64,000 nucleotides of DNA from Sophora flavescens (lineage: Eukaryota > Streptophyta > Magnoliopsida > Fabales > Fabaceae): assembly GCA_030762895.1 (NCBI GenBank), contig CM061065.1, positions 70,478,200 to 70,542,199 on the forward strand. Reading direction: 5' to 3'. The position numbers were made by a program, and so were the translations under genes. Within the stretch, counting starts at the first letter, position 1. Each line of letters opens with the position of its first letter. The notes below the pieces were generated by a model. That model saw only the letters and a list, made by a program, of their open reading frames with translations. It searched no databases and was not told the origin of the DNA. Of this stretch, positions 11,518 through 23,413 are shown in pieces.

Positions 11518-11629
11518 AAGTGACAGAAGCGCTCGTCCACTAAAGTGATAGAAGCGCTCATCCACACAAGTGACAGAAGCGCTCGTCCACACAAGTGACA
11601 GAAGCGCTCGTCCACTCAAGTGACAGAAG
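11518..11629 (+). repeat. 25-bp tandem repeat, 4 copies plus partial (Copia-3 5' LTR)
   Basis: The unit is AAGTGACAGAAGCGCTCGTC followed by CACTA, CACAC or CACTC. Four full units are followed by a 12-bp partial. The 3' LTR has ten units at 27183-27432. Confidence 0.95.
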
Positions 11630-11817
11630 AACTGATTTATCTTTCTGAACTGATTTACCTCATCACCTTCTATTCAAGATTTCATCAAAAGCCCTTCACT
11701 GTTTTTGTAAAAGATCCCGAGGCAACTCTGGTTTGAAAAGTAAAGTTTTTGAAAAGAAAGAATTTTTGAAAACTCAATTCACCCCCCCTCTTGAGTCTTT
11801 GAAGCCAAAACAACAAT

Positions 11818-11829
11818 TGGCATCAGAGC
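11818..11829 (+). promoter_or_regulatory. Copia-3 primer binding site
   Basis: TGGCATCAGAGC, one mismatch from the tRNA-Met complement, lies two bases after the LTR. Confidence 0.8.
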
Positions 11830-11864
11830 CAAACTCTTAAGTTTGGCTTAACAGCTATAAGAGT

Positions 11865-12962
11865 ATGGCTTCCAATGACTGTTTTAATGAAGGGGCTTCC
11901 CTTGCACTCCCTTCTGCCTTCAATGGATTTGAGTATATCTATTGGAAGGAAAGAATGGTAATCTTTCTTGAGGCAGCAAGTGTTGACATATGGGATGTAG
12001 TAGAAAATGGACCATTTCCCCCCTCTACAGTAAATGCTAATGGTGCTCCAAGAAATAAGCCTAAAACTGAATGGAATGAGGATGATAAGAAAAGAGTTCA
12101 ATATAATGCACGTGCTAAGAATATTATAACATCTGCTTTAAGCCGTGCTGAGTTTTTCATGGTTTCAAATTGCAAATCCGTAAAGAAGATGTGGGATACA
12201 TTGCAAGTAACACATGAAGGAACCACAGATGTCAAAAGAGCAAGAATGAACACATTGACACATGAATATGAGTTATTTCTCATGAATCGAGGAGAACCAA
12301 TGGAGGTTATGCAAATGCGATTCTCACACATTGTGAATCAATTGGCAGCACTTGGAAAGACAATCTCCAATGAAGATCAAGTTAACAAAGTCATGAGATA
12401 CCTAGGTAGAGAACAACAACCTAAAGTAACTGCAATTTCAGAATCCAAAGACCTTTCAACAATGTCAATTGCAGTGCTCTTTGGAAAGCTACAAGAACAT
12501 GAAATGGAGTTGACTAGATTGGTGCTAAGTGAAGAAGAAGACAAGAACAATAGAATCATCACATTCAAACCTGTAAAATCTACAAAGGTTGACAGAAAGC
12601 TTAATAAGGAAAAGAAACTTAAACGTGCATAAATAGATTGGGAGGATAACAATCTTGGCTCAACGAATGATTCCAATGATGAAAAATCAAACTTGTTCTT
12701 AACTGCTCATCTTCATAAAGAAGATGATGAGGTAAACGATTCTAACCTTGATGAATTACCTTCTTATGATAAATTGCAAAATGCTTTTGAAGAACTTCAT
12801 AAAGAATCCATTAGACTTGCTAGATTGCTAATTAAGTTTAAGAAAACCATCACATACCTAGAAGAGAAAAATTCTGTTTTAAACAAAGAGCTAGATGAAT
12901 TAAAAACAAAATTGTGCTGTAAAAGAAAGATTGGCTACTGTTTTGGAACCACCTATATGTGA
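11865..12962 (+). pseudogene. Copia-3 gag
   Basis: ATG 11865 opens a Ty1/copia gag. LPSAFNGFEYIYWKERM gives the N-terminal motif, and the UBN2-like capsid region runs through residues about 60-220. A TAA at 12630-12632 interrupts it, but the same frame continues to 12962 with a predicted coiled coil rich in Leu, Lys and Glu (about 12740-12930). A frameshift then moves the continuation to another frame. The protein would form the virus-like particle of the element. Confidence 0.85.
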
Positions 12963-13627
12963 TAATTGCCCTAAGTTGGAGAAACATATAAATCATTTGA
13001 ATGGTGATCTATCTATGATTACTAGTGATAAAGACAACTTGAATGCAATCTTGGACAACAAAAAGAAGTGAAAAACCAAGTTGATTTAGTGTACAAAATT
13101 GAGAGAAAGGCAAAAACCCTTAGAAAATTTCATGTTTCTCATTATGCTAATACATCACAATATGCTAGATGTCATTATTGCAATAGAAAAGGTGATTTCT
13201 GCAATTCGAGAAATAATTATTCATTGGAGATAAGGCAAATATGGGTTCCAAAAGGAACTTTATCACACTCTAACCATGAAGGACCCAAGAAAAGTTGGGT
13301 ACCTATAGCACAAACATGAAATTCTGTTTTGTAGGTGTGGTGGAAGGTCAAGAGCAAAAATTGGAATCATGATATAGATCCTTCTCCAAACCCAAAATGG
13401 TTTGCTAGTCTTATGCAGACCAAACCACGTACTGCAATGAGTTGATCAAGAAGTTTGGCATGGAAAATGCTAAGGAGATGGCTACTCCAATGAGTACCTC
13501 CTGTTATCTGGACAAGGATGAGCAAGGTAAACCTGTTGATGTTTCTAAATTCAGAGGTATGATAGGCTCACTACTTTATCTTACTGCTAGTAGGCCAGAT
13601 ATCATGTTTAGTGTATGCATGTGTGTA
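12963..13627 (+). pseudogene. Copia-3 gag tail joined to RT end
   Basis: A gag-tail segment (CHYCNRKGDFC-type knuckle near 13172-13204, and GPKKSWVP near 13281-13304) is followed after about 100 bp by the end of RT (KKFGMENAKEMATPMS at 13448-13495, then GSLLYLTASRPDIMFSVCMC). Protease, integrase and most of RT are therefore deleted. RT is cut at 13627 by CACTA-A and resumes at 22886 with RYQANPKESHLTAVKRI. Confidence 0.85.
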
Positions 13628-13870
13628 CACTACAAGAAAGTCACGATTTAGCGTCGAACTATTAGAGTAGGCCACGACTCCAACGCTATAGCGTCGGCCA
13701 AGCTGACGCAAAATGGACGCAATACTGTTACCCGTTTTTTTTTTTTTTACTTTGGATTCAATTTTACGTGGGCCAAGCCGACGCTATTTTAAGACATTTT
13801 GCGTCTGTTTTGGTCGACACTACGTTGATCAGTGTATTAGCGTCGGACCTGTCGACGCTATAGTGGGCTG
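13628..13870 (+). repeat. CACTA-A left subterminal repeats
   Basis: Several direct and inverted copies of TAGCGTCGGCC/GCCGACGCTA-like words follow the TIR. In En/Spm such motifs are the binding sites for the second, TNPA-type protein. Assignment here is by analogy. Confidence 0.8.
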
Positions 13871-13879
13871 GAGCTAATA

Positions 13880-16290
13880 TTTTCCCTCTTTTGTATCATT
13901 CTTCTACACTATTCCTTACCGCGCACTGATCGAGAGCTCGAAGACTTCGCGGGATCGGACAAACTTGCGCAGCCGTCACCACCGCTGCAGCACCATCGGT
14001 CCTCGGTCTCCTTCGCCGCCGCCGGTATGTTTCTTTATCACTATCTTTCCTTCTCCATCTCAATGGACCATGTTTCTTCTCCATTTCTCCTTCTCTCCTC
14101 CTTCACTCTCACTGCCTCGCCGCCAGTGGCTATCTCACTTGGCGTCGTTCAGAACTTCGCCTCCTTCACCGCACTACTCTGCCTCTAATCCTTCAGAGTT
14201 CGGTCTCGCTCTGACGCTCTCACTTCTCCCACTCTTACTCCGCCGTTCTTTCACAGTCGCCGACCAGCAACTCCACGAAACTCAGATCCGTTTTGCCCAC
14301 GTTCCGATTCGCCGCCCAGTTCCGATTTGCAACTCTATTTTGCGATTTGCTTGTCTCTTGCACATTTCTGAAGTTTTGGACCCTGTAGATCGACATCCTT
14401 GTAGGCTGGAGCTTCTGCTTTGTAACATACCCTCTTCGTCAATGGCACCTCCCAACAGTACTTTGGCGGTTTCAGGGCTTATAATGCTCTTGTTTTCCAC
14501 TCTAAATTAGCTAAACAAGCTTATGTTTTCACTAAAGTTTTGATCTGCATTTTATTTACCTAGTTATGTTTATGTGGGTTTTTACTCTGAATTCTGCATA
14601 TTTTAATCTGGTTTCTCTGAGATGCATGAGATGATATTGGTGAATGGGAGAGATTAGAACAGAACCCTTTATCTTGCTGGAGATTGCACAATTATATGAA
14701 TTTTTTCAATTAAATTGATTTTATCTTTAGTCACCCATCATGTGTTTGCTAAATTGTTTGAACCATAGATGAGAATGGGGTATTATGTTAAATTGATCAG
14801 AATGGTGTTAGCTGGTCAGAGTGGGGTAATTAGCTGATGATCTTTATTTTGACAAATATCCATCGGTATCCGCCTACCAGCAAACCCCACACTCATTGAT
14901 TTTACACTTGTCATTTTTCTAAGCCTAGCGGATTGAAGTAGAAAACAAGCAATACTATATCAATTTACTTCAATTCAGTGAAATACAGTGATCCGAGGTG
15001 TTTTCATGGATTGGAATTCAAAATCTGTTATGCACTTAGTTAGTGAGTAGCCTTAGTTGAGTTCCCTTTTTAACATACCTGCAGTATAGTCTCTATATAA
15101 GAGATGCACCTCTAGACTCTGATTGATCAATTCTAATGAGAATCTTCTCCATTCAGATCTTTTGTTACTGCATGCCATTGTTAGATTTTAACATGGTATC
15201 AGTCTGATTTTCTTAGGAATAGCCATGCTTTCTCCGCTGCAGCACTGATCCATTTCGCCTTTTTCTCTCTTTTATCTTCAAGAAGCTGGTTCTTTGTTTG
15301 AAAGCTTCATTCTTCTTCTTTCTTTATATGCGTGTAAATAAACCATTTTATGAGGAAGTTTTGCACATCAACCAGCTTTGTGTAGAGGAAATTGTTGACC
15401 CCATTTTGCTTTCTTCTGTTTGTGAAGCCAATTTATCATATTTGTTTGGTTTTGGTACTCACTACTCACTTTACTCTGCTCTTTATTTCTAGCTAGTGGA
15501 TTTCCATTAACCTGTTGCTTACCGAAGAATACAAGCAAGGATCAAACCTGTTACTCCTTTAGATCCCACAAAATCCTGCTCTTGAAGGTCAGTGTTTTAT
15601 TTGTTTCTAACCGGAACTTGATGTTTCCCTATGATGATTTTTTTTACCATGCCATATAGTTTTGATTGGTTTTGTGAAACAGTTGCTAATTGCTATTGCA
15701 TATCCCTTCCCCTAAATTAATCCATTATCATGCATCTGTATAGCATTTGACACACTTCTTACCTTACTGGTTTGAGGTTAAATTTGATTATCACGTATTT
15801 AGATCTTTATTGTGTATCTAAATACTAAACATACATAAACATGCACCTAGTGATTTATATGCATATAGTCAAGTAGCTTCATCCCATCATTATGAATCTG
15901 AGTAATTTTGTTTGATACCCCATGTATTTCATGTAATCTGCTTATGTTTAGTTTTCTCTGTGTGTGATGAACCCTTTGAGATGCCTTTTTTAAATTCATG
16001 AACAGTTATTGAAATACGATCATGTTGTGTGCTATAAATTCATTTCCTGTGATCTAATATCTCTTCTGTACTAATGTACAAGTCTTCCATCCCCCTCCTC
16101 TTAGATTAGGATTTTAGATGGACAATGAATTTGAGGATATATGTAGTGGAGAGCAGAGCTCAATAGGTGTGAACTTGTTTGAGATGCATGATGCTGGACT
16201 AGGTGCTATACATTGCTATTTTCACAAAAAATTTCCGAAGTTTTTATGGTACCCCTAGTGGTTGATAATTGTATGTTTACCACGTAGAAA
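13880..16290 (+). other. CACTA-A 5' leader and intron region
   Basis: A C/T-rich stretch (13880-14510) that stays open by composition is followed by AT-rich, intron-like sequence to the transposase ATG. CACTA-B (36290-36890) and CACTA-E (48290-48640) have the same C/T-rich block at the same relative place, which suggests a transcribed leader exon and not a protein gene. A 47-codon ORF (16117-16260) here contains the conserved motif at 16144-16167. Confidence 0.6.
16144..16167 (+). other. Motif shared with CACTA-E upstream of TNP2
   Basis: TAGTGGAGAGCAGAGCTCAA followed by TAGG. CACTA-E has near-identical copies at 50203-50226 and 50298-50321, also upstream of its transposase. In one frame all copies encode SGExSSIG. 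The role is unknown. Confidence 0.7.
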
Positions 16291-19200
16291 ATGGATCGTA
16301 GTTGGATGTATGATAGGGTCAATCCTGATAGGCGAGGCTTGAAAGATGAGTTTGTTAGTGGAGTTGATGAGTTTGTCAACCATGCTAAGGAACAACCCTA
16401 CTTTTTGTCCGAAGGAGGGATCAGATGTCCTTGTGCAAAGTGTAAGTGCATGAAGCTATTGGCTGCAAGCGAGGTAAAGGTTCACTTGTACAAGTTTGGG
16501 TTTAAGACAAACTATTTGATCTGGACTGAACATGGAGAAGTGGAGCCAGATATGGACCTGGGGGGTCATTCAAACAGTACTTGTCATGTGGATAATGATG
16601 ATGAATTTATGTCAATGAATCATATGGTGTATGATGCTTTAAGGCCATTTGCCGATGCCTCCCATGTCAATGCTAACATGGGGAACGAGACACTTAATGA
16701 AGACGAGATGCCCAATCCCGAAGCTCAACGGTTTTACGATACATTAATCTCTGCAAACCAGCCCATTTGTGAAGGAGCTACCGAATCTAGGTTATCAATA
16801 TCTGTTAAGCTTTTGGCAGGTAGATCTAACTGGCATGTTCCTCAAAAGGGAATAGATTATTTTGCACAAATGCTTGCCAACGTAGCTAAAGAGCTAGGAT
16901 CAAAACAATGCTTACCCGAGAACCATTACCAAGCAACAAAGTTAGTGTCTAAGTTAGGGTTAAAGGCTGAGAAGATTGATTGTTGTGTAAATGGTTGCAT
17001 GTTATATTACAAACTGGATAGAAACTTATCTGAGTGCAAATTTTGTCAAGCTGCAAGGTATGTTCCTCCAAGGAAAGGGATGGGAAAACACAAAAATGTT
17101 CCGGTGAAGAGAATGTTTTATTTGCCAATCATTCCCAGGTTACAAAGATTGTATGCATCAATAGAATCTGTGGCTCGAATGAGGTGGGATCATGAAAATA
17201 AGGCGAGTTCGAACGTTCTACGCCATCCTTCCGATGGGAAGGCATGGAAACACTTTGATGATGTTTATCCAGATTTTGCCAGTGAGCCAAGAAATGTAAG
17301 ATTGGGCCTATGTGCTGATGGGTTTACACCTTACATCCAAGCGTCGACTTCTCCATACTCATGTTGGCCGGTCATAGTTACGCCTTACAATCTTCCCCCA
17401 GAAATGTGCATGACCAAACCATACATGTTCTTGACTTGTCTCATTCCTGGACCATCTAACCCAAAATCAAAGATAGATGTTTACTTGCAGCCCTTGATTG
17501 ATGATTTGCAACAGTTGTGGAGATTTGGTGTTTTGACTTACGATATCTCGATGAAACAAAACTTTCTCATGAGAGCATGCTTAATGTGGACAATTAATGA
17601 TTTTCCAGCCTATGGCATGTTATCTGGATGGGGTACACAGGGTAAATTGGCATGTCCTTATTGTATGGAAGACACAAAAGCTTTCACCTTGAAATATGGT
17701 GGAAAAAATTCTTGGTTCAATTGTCATCGTCGATTCCTGCCAGAAAATCATTCTTTCAGAAGAAGTAAAAGGGGTTTTACAAGAAACAAGGATGAGAAAG
17801 ATGGCCCACCTTAACAGGGCAACAAATCTGGGAATTAGTTCGTGATTTCCCAAAAGTGACAGAGGTTGGTTGGGGTAGATTGCAAGGGTATGGCGGGTAT
17901 CATAATTGGACCAAACAAAGTATATTTTGGGATCTTCCATACTGGAAGGACAACTTGTTAAGGCACAATCTTGATATGATGCACATAGAGAAGAATTTCT
18001 TTGATAATGTGCTAAACACTGTCATGAATGTCAAGGGTAAAACAAAGGACAATGAAAAGGCGAGAATGGATATATCTCGTGTTTACGTGCACGCAGGGAC
18101 TTGGAGATGCAACCCTTACCTAATGGAAAGATGGGAAAGCCAAAGGCAAGCTACACTTTGTCACCAGAAGATGCAAAGTTAGTGTGTAAATGGATTAACG
18201 AACTGAAAATACCAGATGGCTACGCTTCAAACCTTGCTAGGTGTGCCGATGTCTCCAAGGGTAAGATGCATGGGATGAAAAGCCATGATTGTCATATATT
18301 CATGGAGTGCTTACTCCCAATTGCCTTTCGTTCGTTGTCAGAATGTGTATGGAAAGCACTAACTGAATTAAGTCGATTCTTCAAAGATCTATGTTGTAAT
18401 ACATTGAGGATGGACGACTTGGTTAGATTGGAGAAAAATATTCCCATCATCATATGCAAGTTGGAAAGGATTTTTCCACCGGGATTTTTTGATTCAATGT
18501 AGCATCTTCCAATTCACCTACCCAATGAAGCAATCCTTGGTGGTCCAGTTCAATATCGGTGGATGTATCCATTTGAAAGGTAATTAAATTAATTTTTTAA
18601 GTACTTACATCTTGATTTCTTTCGAATTCAAAGATGTGTGGTCATTTTACATGTAGATTCATGGGCGACGCAAAGCGGGCGGTGAAAAATAAGGCTAGAG
18701 TGGAAGGTTCCATATGTGCTTTCTACTTACAACGTGAGACAACCTATTTCTGCTCTCACTATTTCAAGACCTTTAGCTTGTTGCCTACCACAAGTTTTAG
18801 GAACGATCCTCGATCGGGACATGAAGGCGTCCACCCAACGCTATCACTCTTGAACAAATCTGGTCGTCCTAGCGGGAAGTGTCAAACCCATTGGCTTACA
18901 GATGATGAATGGAAATCTGCTCATGTGCATGTGCTGATCAATTGCCATGAGGTTAAATCATATCTTGAGTAAGTAAAATTTGTATCCCTTCAAGTGTGTG
19001 CTTGACGCATTGAGTATTGTAGAGTTACTTATCAAAATTGTGCTTGATGTCAGTGCATTCTTGCAAAATCACTCCATCAATGATCAAGATGCTTCTGGTC
19101 GTATACATGCAGAATTTCCCACGTGGTTGAAGGAATATGTAAGTGTAATGTAGAGAAATGATGAAATTATTAGCAATCACACCCTCTAAGCATATGTGTC

Positions 19201-19958
19201 TCTTCTATGTAGGTTTATGATGAGAGGAATAGGGTGATCAACACAAACATAAAGGCATTAGCTTGGGGTCCTATAACAAAAGCAACATCATGGCACATGT
19301 ACTTTGTAAATGGGTACAGGTTTCACCCTAAGGATTGGAGTGATGGTAAAAAAACCACGGGGTGCATGTAAAAGGTGTTACTGAAGGAGGAGAAGATGAT
19401 TTTTACGGCATTATCCAACGTATCTTTGAATTGGAATATCATGGTTTGAGTAATAAGATTGCTATATTTTACTGTGAATGGTTTGATCCAACAAGGAATA
19501 GAGGCACAAGGGTCCATCCACATTATAATATTGTCGATATTAAGATGAATAGACGGTATGGTCGATATGATCCGTTCATTCTTGCAGAAAAGCAAGACAA
19601 GTATATTATGTCCCTTATCCAGAAACGTGTAAAGACCTACGTGGTTGGTCTGCGGTAATCACCACAAAACCAAGGGGTCATGTGGAAGTCGAGGACATAG
19701 AGGATGAAGAGCCTTATCAGGCTGATGAGATGTCACCCGTTGTACCAATTACATAAGTTGAACCATTACAAGGCTTACTTGATGAAACCATAAATGGGTT
19801 CGAACAAATAGTTGACCGTAATAACGATTCAATGGATCACGATGGTCAATCAGAAGATGAAGGTGTTTCGATAGAATGTAGTGATAAAGATGAGGAGAAG
19901 GGGGAGGACGAGGATGAGGATGAGGATGAAGACGATTATGAGGATAGTGACGAGGATT
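16291..19958 (+). pseudogene. TNP2-like CACTA transposase (frameshifted)
   Basis: ATG 16291 is followed by a Transpos_assoc-type N-terminus (SWMYDRVNPDRRGLKDEF, then a CPCAKCKC zinc-like cluster) and the Transposase_21/TNP2 domain, recognisable by GPSNPKSKIDVYLQPLIDDL and MWTINDFPAYGML. A one-base loss near 17810 and another shift near 18085 change frame, and TAG at 18500-18502 follows FFDSM. Further exons are about 18657-18968 (DUF4218-like), 19054-19138 and 19213 on (DUF4216-like, EGGEDDFYGII...CEWFDPT), with one more shift near 19640 and an acidic Asp/Glu tail. Splice sites match those of CACTA-E. The enzyme would cut the element ends, but this copy is dead. Confidence 0.85.
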
Positions 19959-20162
19959 AGATTAGATTATATGTTAAGAATATGCATTGTACTATTTTAA
20001 TATGTATCCTAATGTGTCTTAACATGCACAAGTCAACTTTACATATATGTTTAGAATATGTATCTAACTATTTTAATGTGTATCTTATTATTTACAAGTT
20101 CAACTTTATATGCATGATTAGATCATATGTATATCTATATGTTATATTTTGCACTACAGTAG

Positions 20163-22070
20163 ATGTCAGGACGAGGTCGAGGGAAGATGCCTACCAATAG
20201 AGGTCGAGGGAGGCTTCTACGACCTGGCGATCTTGCTGCAGACACACTGCAAAATCCGTCGAGAGCGGACTACGAGACCCACCTTTTGAGCCTATAGCAC
20301 CGCCGGTCCTTCCTTCCCGGCCCGGTCGTCACACCACCACCTTCCGAGCCTACCCCAGACGTAGTCACTATGATCCCTACTCCGGGATACATGCCCCCTA
20401 GGCAATTTGAGTGTGGTTCATCTTCATACCGCATGCCACAGGAGCCTGTGTTGCAGCAGCCTCCCCACGAGGAGGTAAACCAACATGAGGAGGTGCAAGA
20501 GGGGGATGAGGAGCATGAGGAGCAGGAAGGGGGGGAGGAGGAAGAGGAGGGGCATGACGAGCACGCCCCTCATCAGCGTCGACCGAGGCGTGCAGGGAAG
20601 GATGTTGACGGGAAGATCATTATATGTCCTATTGGGAAAGGGTAAGTTGGAACTTTCTTTGTTTCTTTATATATTTATTAAGCACTTGGTTTTATATATG
20701 CATTTGATTTGACATTTGACATTGAGTTTGGATTTTTGGTAGGTGGACTCCAGCAGAAGTTGTTGCTGATGCGATTAAGTTTGCCATCACCTCACAATTT
20801 CGGGGTGTTCACCATTGGCCGGATGTGACCCCGATGAAGTGAGGAACTTTTGGTGGGCCAGATTTAGGGTAAGTTCTATATTGCTTTTTATTATTAGTCG
20901 GTGTGAGGGAGTATTTTAGTAGATTGCTTTTCATTCAAGTTGTTTATCTTTAAGCCTACGTTTGTTTAATTAACACAAGTTCACGTTTTATTCAAGTTAA
21001 CACATGTGAAGAGCTTATATATATACTTATTTATCCGATTAACTATTTTGATTAATTCTTCTTGCAGGATAGAGTTTCTTGGGATCCTCGTCATTACGAC
21101 ACCATCTTTAAGGTCTTTCAAAAAAATGTGCAAAACGTCTTTCCGACATCCTCGGCAAGAAAGAGGAAGAAGGGGACGCAACCTAAATGGATGGGGGAGA
21201 GGCATGGATTGGTCTTCTTGAATATTGGCAAAGTGATGCCTTCCTAAAGATATCAACACAAAATAAGACCAATCGGGCTTCAGAAAAGGGTGGTGCAGTT
21301 CACACGACAGGTCGCAGATCTCACCTTGAGGTGGCACTAGACATGGTATGTATTTACTTAATATTCATCGTTTAGTCCATTATCATATACTGATTTTCTT
21401 TGTAAATGAACATGTGTTGGCTTTTTGGGTAGGTCCAAACAAGTCAGGGGCCTGTGGATCCTGCTGAGTTTTTTAGAGCCACCCACCAGAAGAGTTACGC
21501 GAATGGGTTGATAGCCCCTCAAAAAGAACATATGTAAGTTGGTCTTATACATCATTTTTATATAACTTTGTTATCAATGTATGTACCTTAATAAGATTTG
21601 TTTGTGTTCTTTACTAGGAAGAGTATCGCGAGCGTTTGATTCAGATACAGACACAGGTTAATGACGCCTCCACAGATGGGATGCGGGGAAGTGGATGGGC
21701 GAGGAAGCTTCAATTGTGGCAGGATGTTGTTGGGGGTAGGACCCGGGGACGATGTTACGGAACTGCAGACATGTCTTTGAACATCCGTCGTGGTATGTCT
21801 TCATTAACTCAGGAGTCTCATGTGTCTTCTAGCCATGGTAATGGGTTTGAGACTGAGGAGGTCGTTGCACTTCGTGAGGAGGCTACCAGAGCTAGGGAGG
21901 AGGCAGCCAAAGCTAGGGAGGAGGCTGCATTAGCTAGGGAACATACTGTCAATTTGGAGGCCCAGTTTCACGCTATGATGGAGCGAATGGCAGCTTTAGA
22001 GCGTAATAGTAGTCGGGGTCGTCCGCATCCTGATTATGATGACGATCTTGACGACCATTCGTTAGATTAG
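20163..22070 (+). pseudogene. TNPA/Transposase_24-like second CACTA gene
   Basis: It begins MSGRGRGKMPTNRGRGR at 20163. Pieces follow in exon-like blocks: a Glu-rich acidic region (20440-20570), a basic segment ending near 20640, WTPAEVVADAIKFAI (about 20742-20870), DRVSWDPRHYDTIFKVFQKN (from 21068), a block near 21432-21532, and a last exon 21618-22070 with a coiled coil of repeated AREEAA units. A one-base shift near 21190 and an early stop near 20295 break it. Proteins of this class in En/Spm bind subterminal repeats and assist transposition. That role is inferred from position and from resemblance to the plant Ptta/En-Spm family. Confidence 0.7.
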
Positions 22071-22514
22071 GCATCATGTCATGGTCCATCGCAGATGTTG
22101 ATTTCCTTTACTTTAGACATTTCGCATTTACTTTTCAAGTACTTTGAAGTTTGTGTTCATTTACTTTGTCATGTACTGTGTGGATTATCATGGGCAGTTT
22201 TGGTTCATCAACAATTATACAAGCTGTTCTTGAGACAGAAGTATTATAATGGTTTGAGTTGTAAGTGGAGAAAGAGTTGGTTCTATTATGTTTTTTTTTG
22301 TTGGGTGATATTTCAAGTTTTATGCTTCATTTGACTCTGTTAGACTTGTTAAAAGGTTGGAGTACCGCAAGTGCTAAAGCAGGGCTATTATTGTTTATTA
22401 AGGATATCGGTGCTAAAGCAGGGCTATTATTGTTTATTAAGGATATTTTTTATTTTTTATTTCCAGGTTTGTAATAATATAGCTACTTAATAAAAAAAAA
22501 TTTTAAAAAAAAAC

Positions 22515-22882
22515 ATTATTTGCGTAGGATTGGCCGACGCTAAAGCCTACGCTATAACAAAGTAAATTAGTGAAGGCTGGGCCGACGCTAACTTTAGCGA
22601 AGGCCAAGCCGACGCTAAAATGATCTAAAATAGCATGGGCTTAGGCCGACGCTAAGTTTAGCATCGGTCATTCCCTATTGTCTTTGCTGCCACTTAGCGT
22701 CCGCTTTTAGTCGGCGCTAATTTTAGCGTCGGCCATCATTTGCGAGGCTAAACGTTGCGTCGAGGCTTTTAGCGTCGACCACGACACCGACGCAAAGCCG
22801 ATGCTAAAGTGGCCGTTAGCGTCGGCTTTTGCCTTGTAGCGTGGGCTTTTGGCCTACGCTAAAAGCTGATTTTCTTGTAGTG
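22515..22882 (-). repeat. CACTA-A right subterminal repeats
   Basis: Around a dozen GCCGACGCTAA / TTAGCGTCGGCC words in both orientations precede the right TIR. Confidence 0.8.
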
Positions 22883-22885
22883 GTA

Positions 22886-23327
22886 GGTATCAAGCAAATC
22901 CAAAAGAATCACACTTAACAGCAGTTAAAAGGATACTAGTGGAACTTGCCATTAACTAGTAAACTCATTAGTATCATGGTTCAGTAAGAAACAATCTAGT
23001 GTGGCATTATCCACTGCAGAGGCTGAATATGTAGCATTTGGTAGCTGTTGTGGACAAGTTTTATGGATGAAACAACAATTAGTTGATTATGGTGTCCAAC
23101 TAAACCAAGTTCCTATTAGATGTGACAATACAAGTGCAATTAACCTAACTAAGAATCCCATAATGCACTCTAGAACTAAACATATAGAAATCAGACATCA
23201 TTTCATTAGAGATCATATTCAAAGTAGAGAAATTGAGATTGAATATGTTGATACAACTAAACAACTTACTGATATTTTTACCAAGCCCTTGAACAAGGAA
23301 AACTTCTTTTTCATTAGAAGGGAATAG
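22886..23327 (+). pseudogene. Copia-3 RNase H (pol C-terminus)
   Basis: It resumes the pol frame after CACTA-A with RYQANPKESHLTAVKRI. After a deletion that removes the first part of RNase H, ALSTAEAEYVAFGSCCGQVL, CDNTSAINL and IFTKPL follow to the TAG at 23325-23327. The second and third catalytic acidic motifs are present, but the first (usually DADYAG) is missing. Confidence 0.85.
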
Positions 23328-23413
23328 GGCATAATTGATCAATCATATATCTAATTGATGAGCCTCTGTTTGACTGGTTTTATAACTAGTAAAGACCTTG
23401 GCTTTGTGCTAAT

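Larger units (their letters stand above)
10120..11815 (+). repeat. Copia-3 5' LTR
   Basis: 1,696 bp. A TATA box (CTATATATAG, 10788-10797) marks the likely promoter. The 25-bp tandem array lies about 720 bp downstream, so it should be in the transcribed leader. Confidence 0.9.
13628..22882 (+). mobile_element. CACTA-A: En/Spm-type transposon
   Basis: The terminal inverted repeats are CACTACAAGAAAGTCACG (13628) and, read on the minus strand from 22882, CACTACAAGAAAATCAGC. The TSD is GTA (13625-13627 and 22883-22885). Subterminal arrays of GCGTCGGC/GCCGACGC lie at both ends. The 9,255-bp element carries two genes in the + direction: a TNP2-like transposase (16291-19958) and a TNPA/Transposase_24-like gene (20163-22070). 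It sits in the RT of Copia-3, and the Copia reading frame is recovered when it is removed. Frameshifts make the transposase non-functional. Confidence 0.95.

Noticed and set aside
13965..14510. 181-codon ORF in CACTA-A
   Set aside because: C/T-rich leader sequence with Ser, Pro and Leu runs. Corresponding blocks in two other CACTA elements do not keep the frame or protein.
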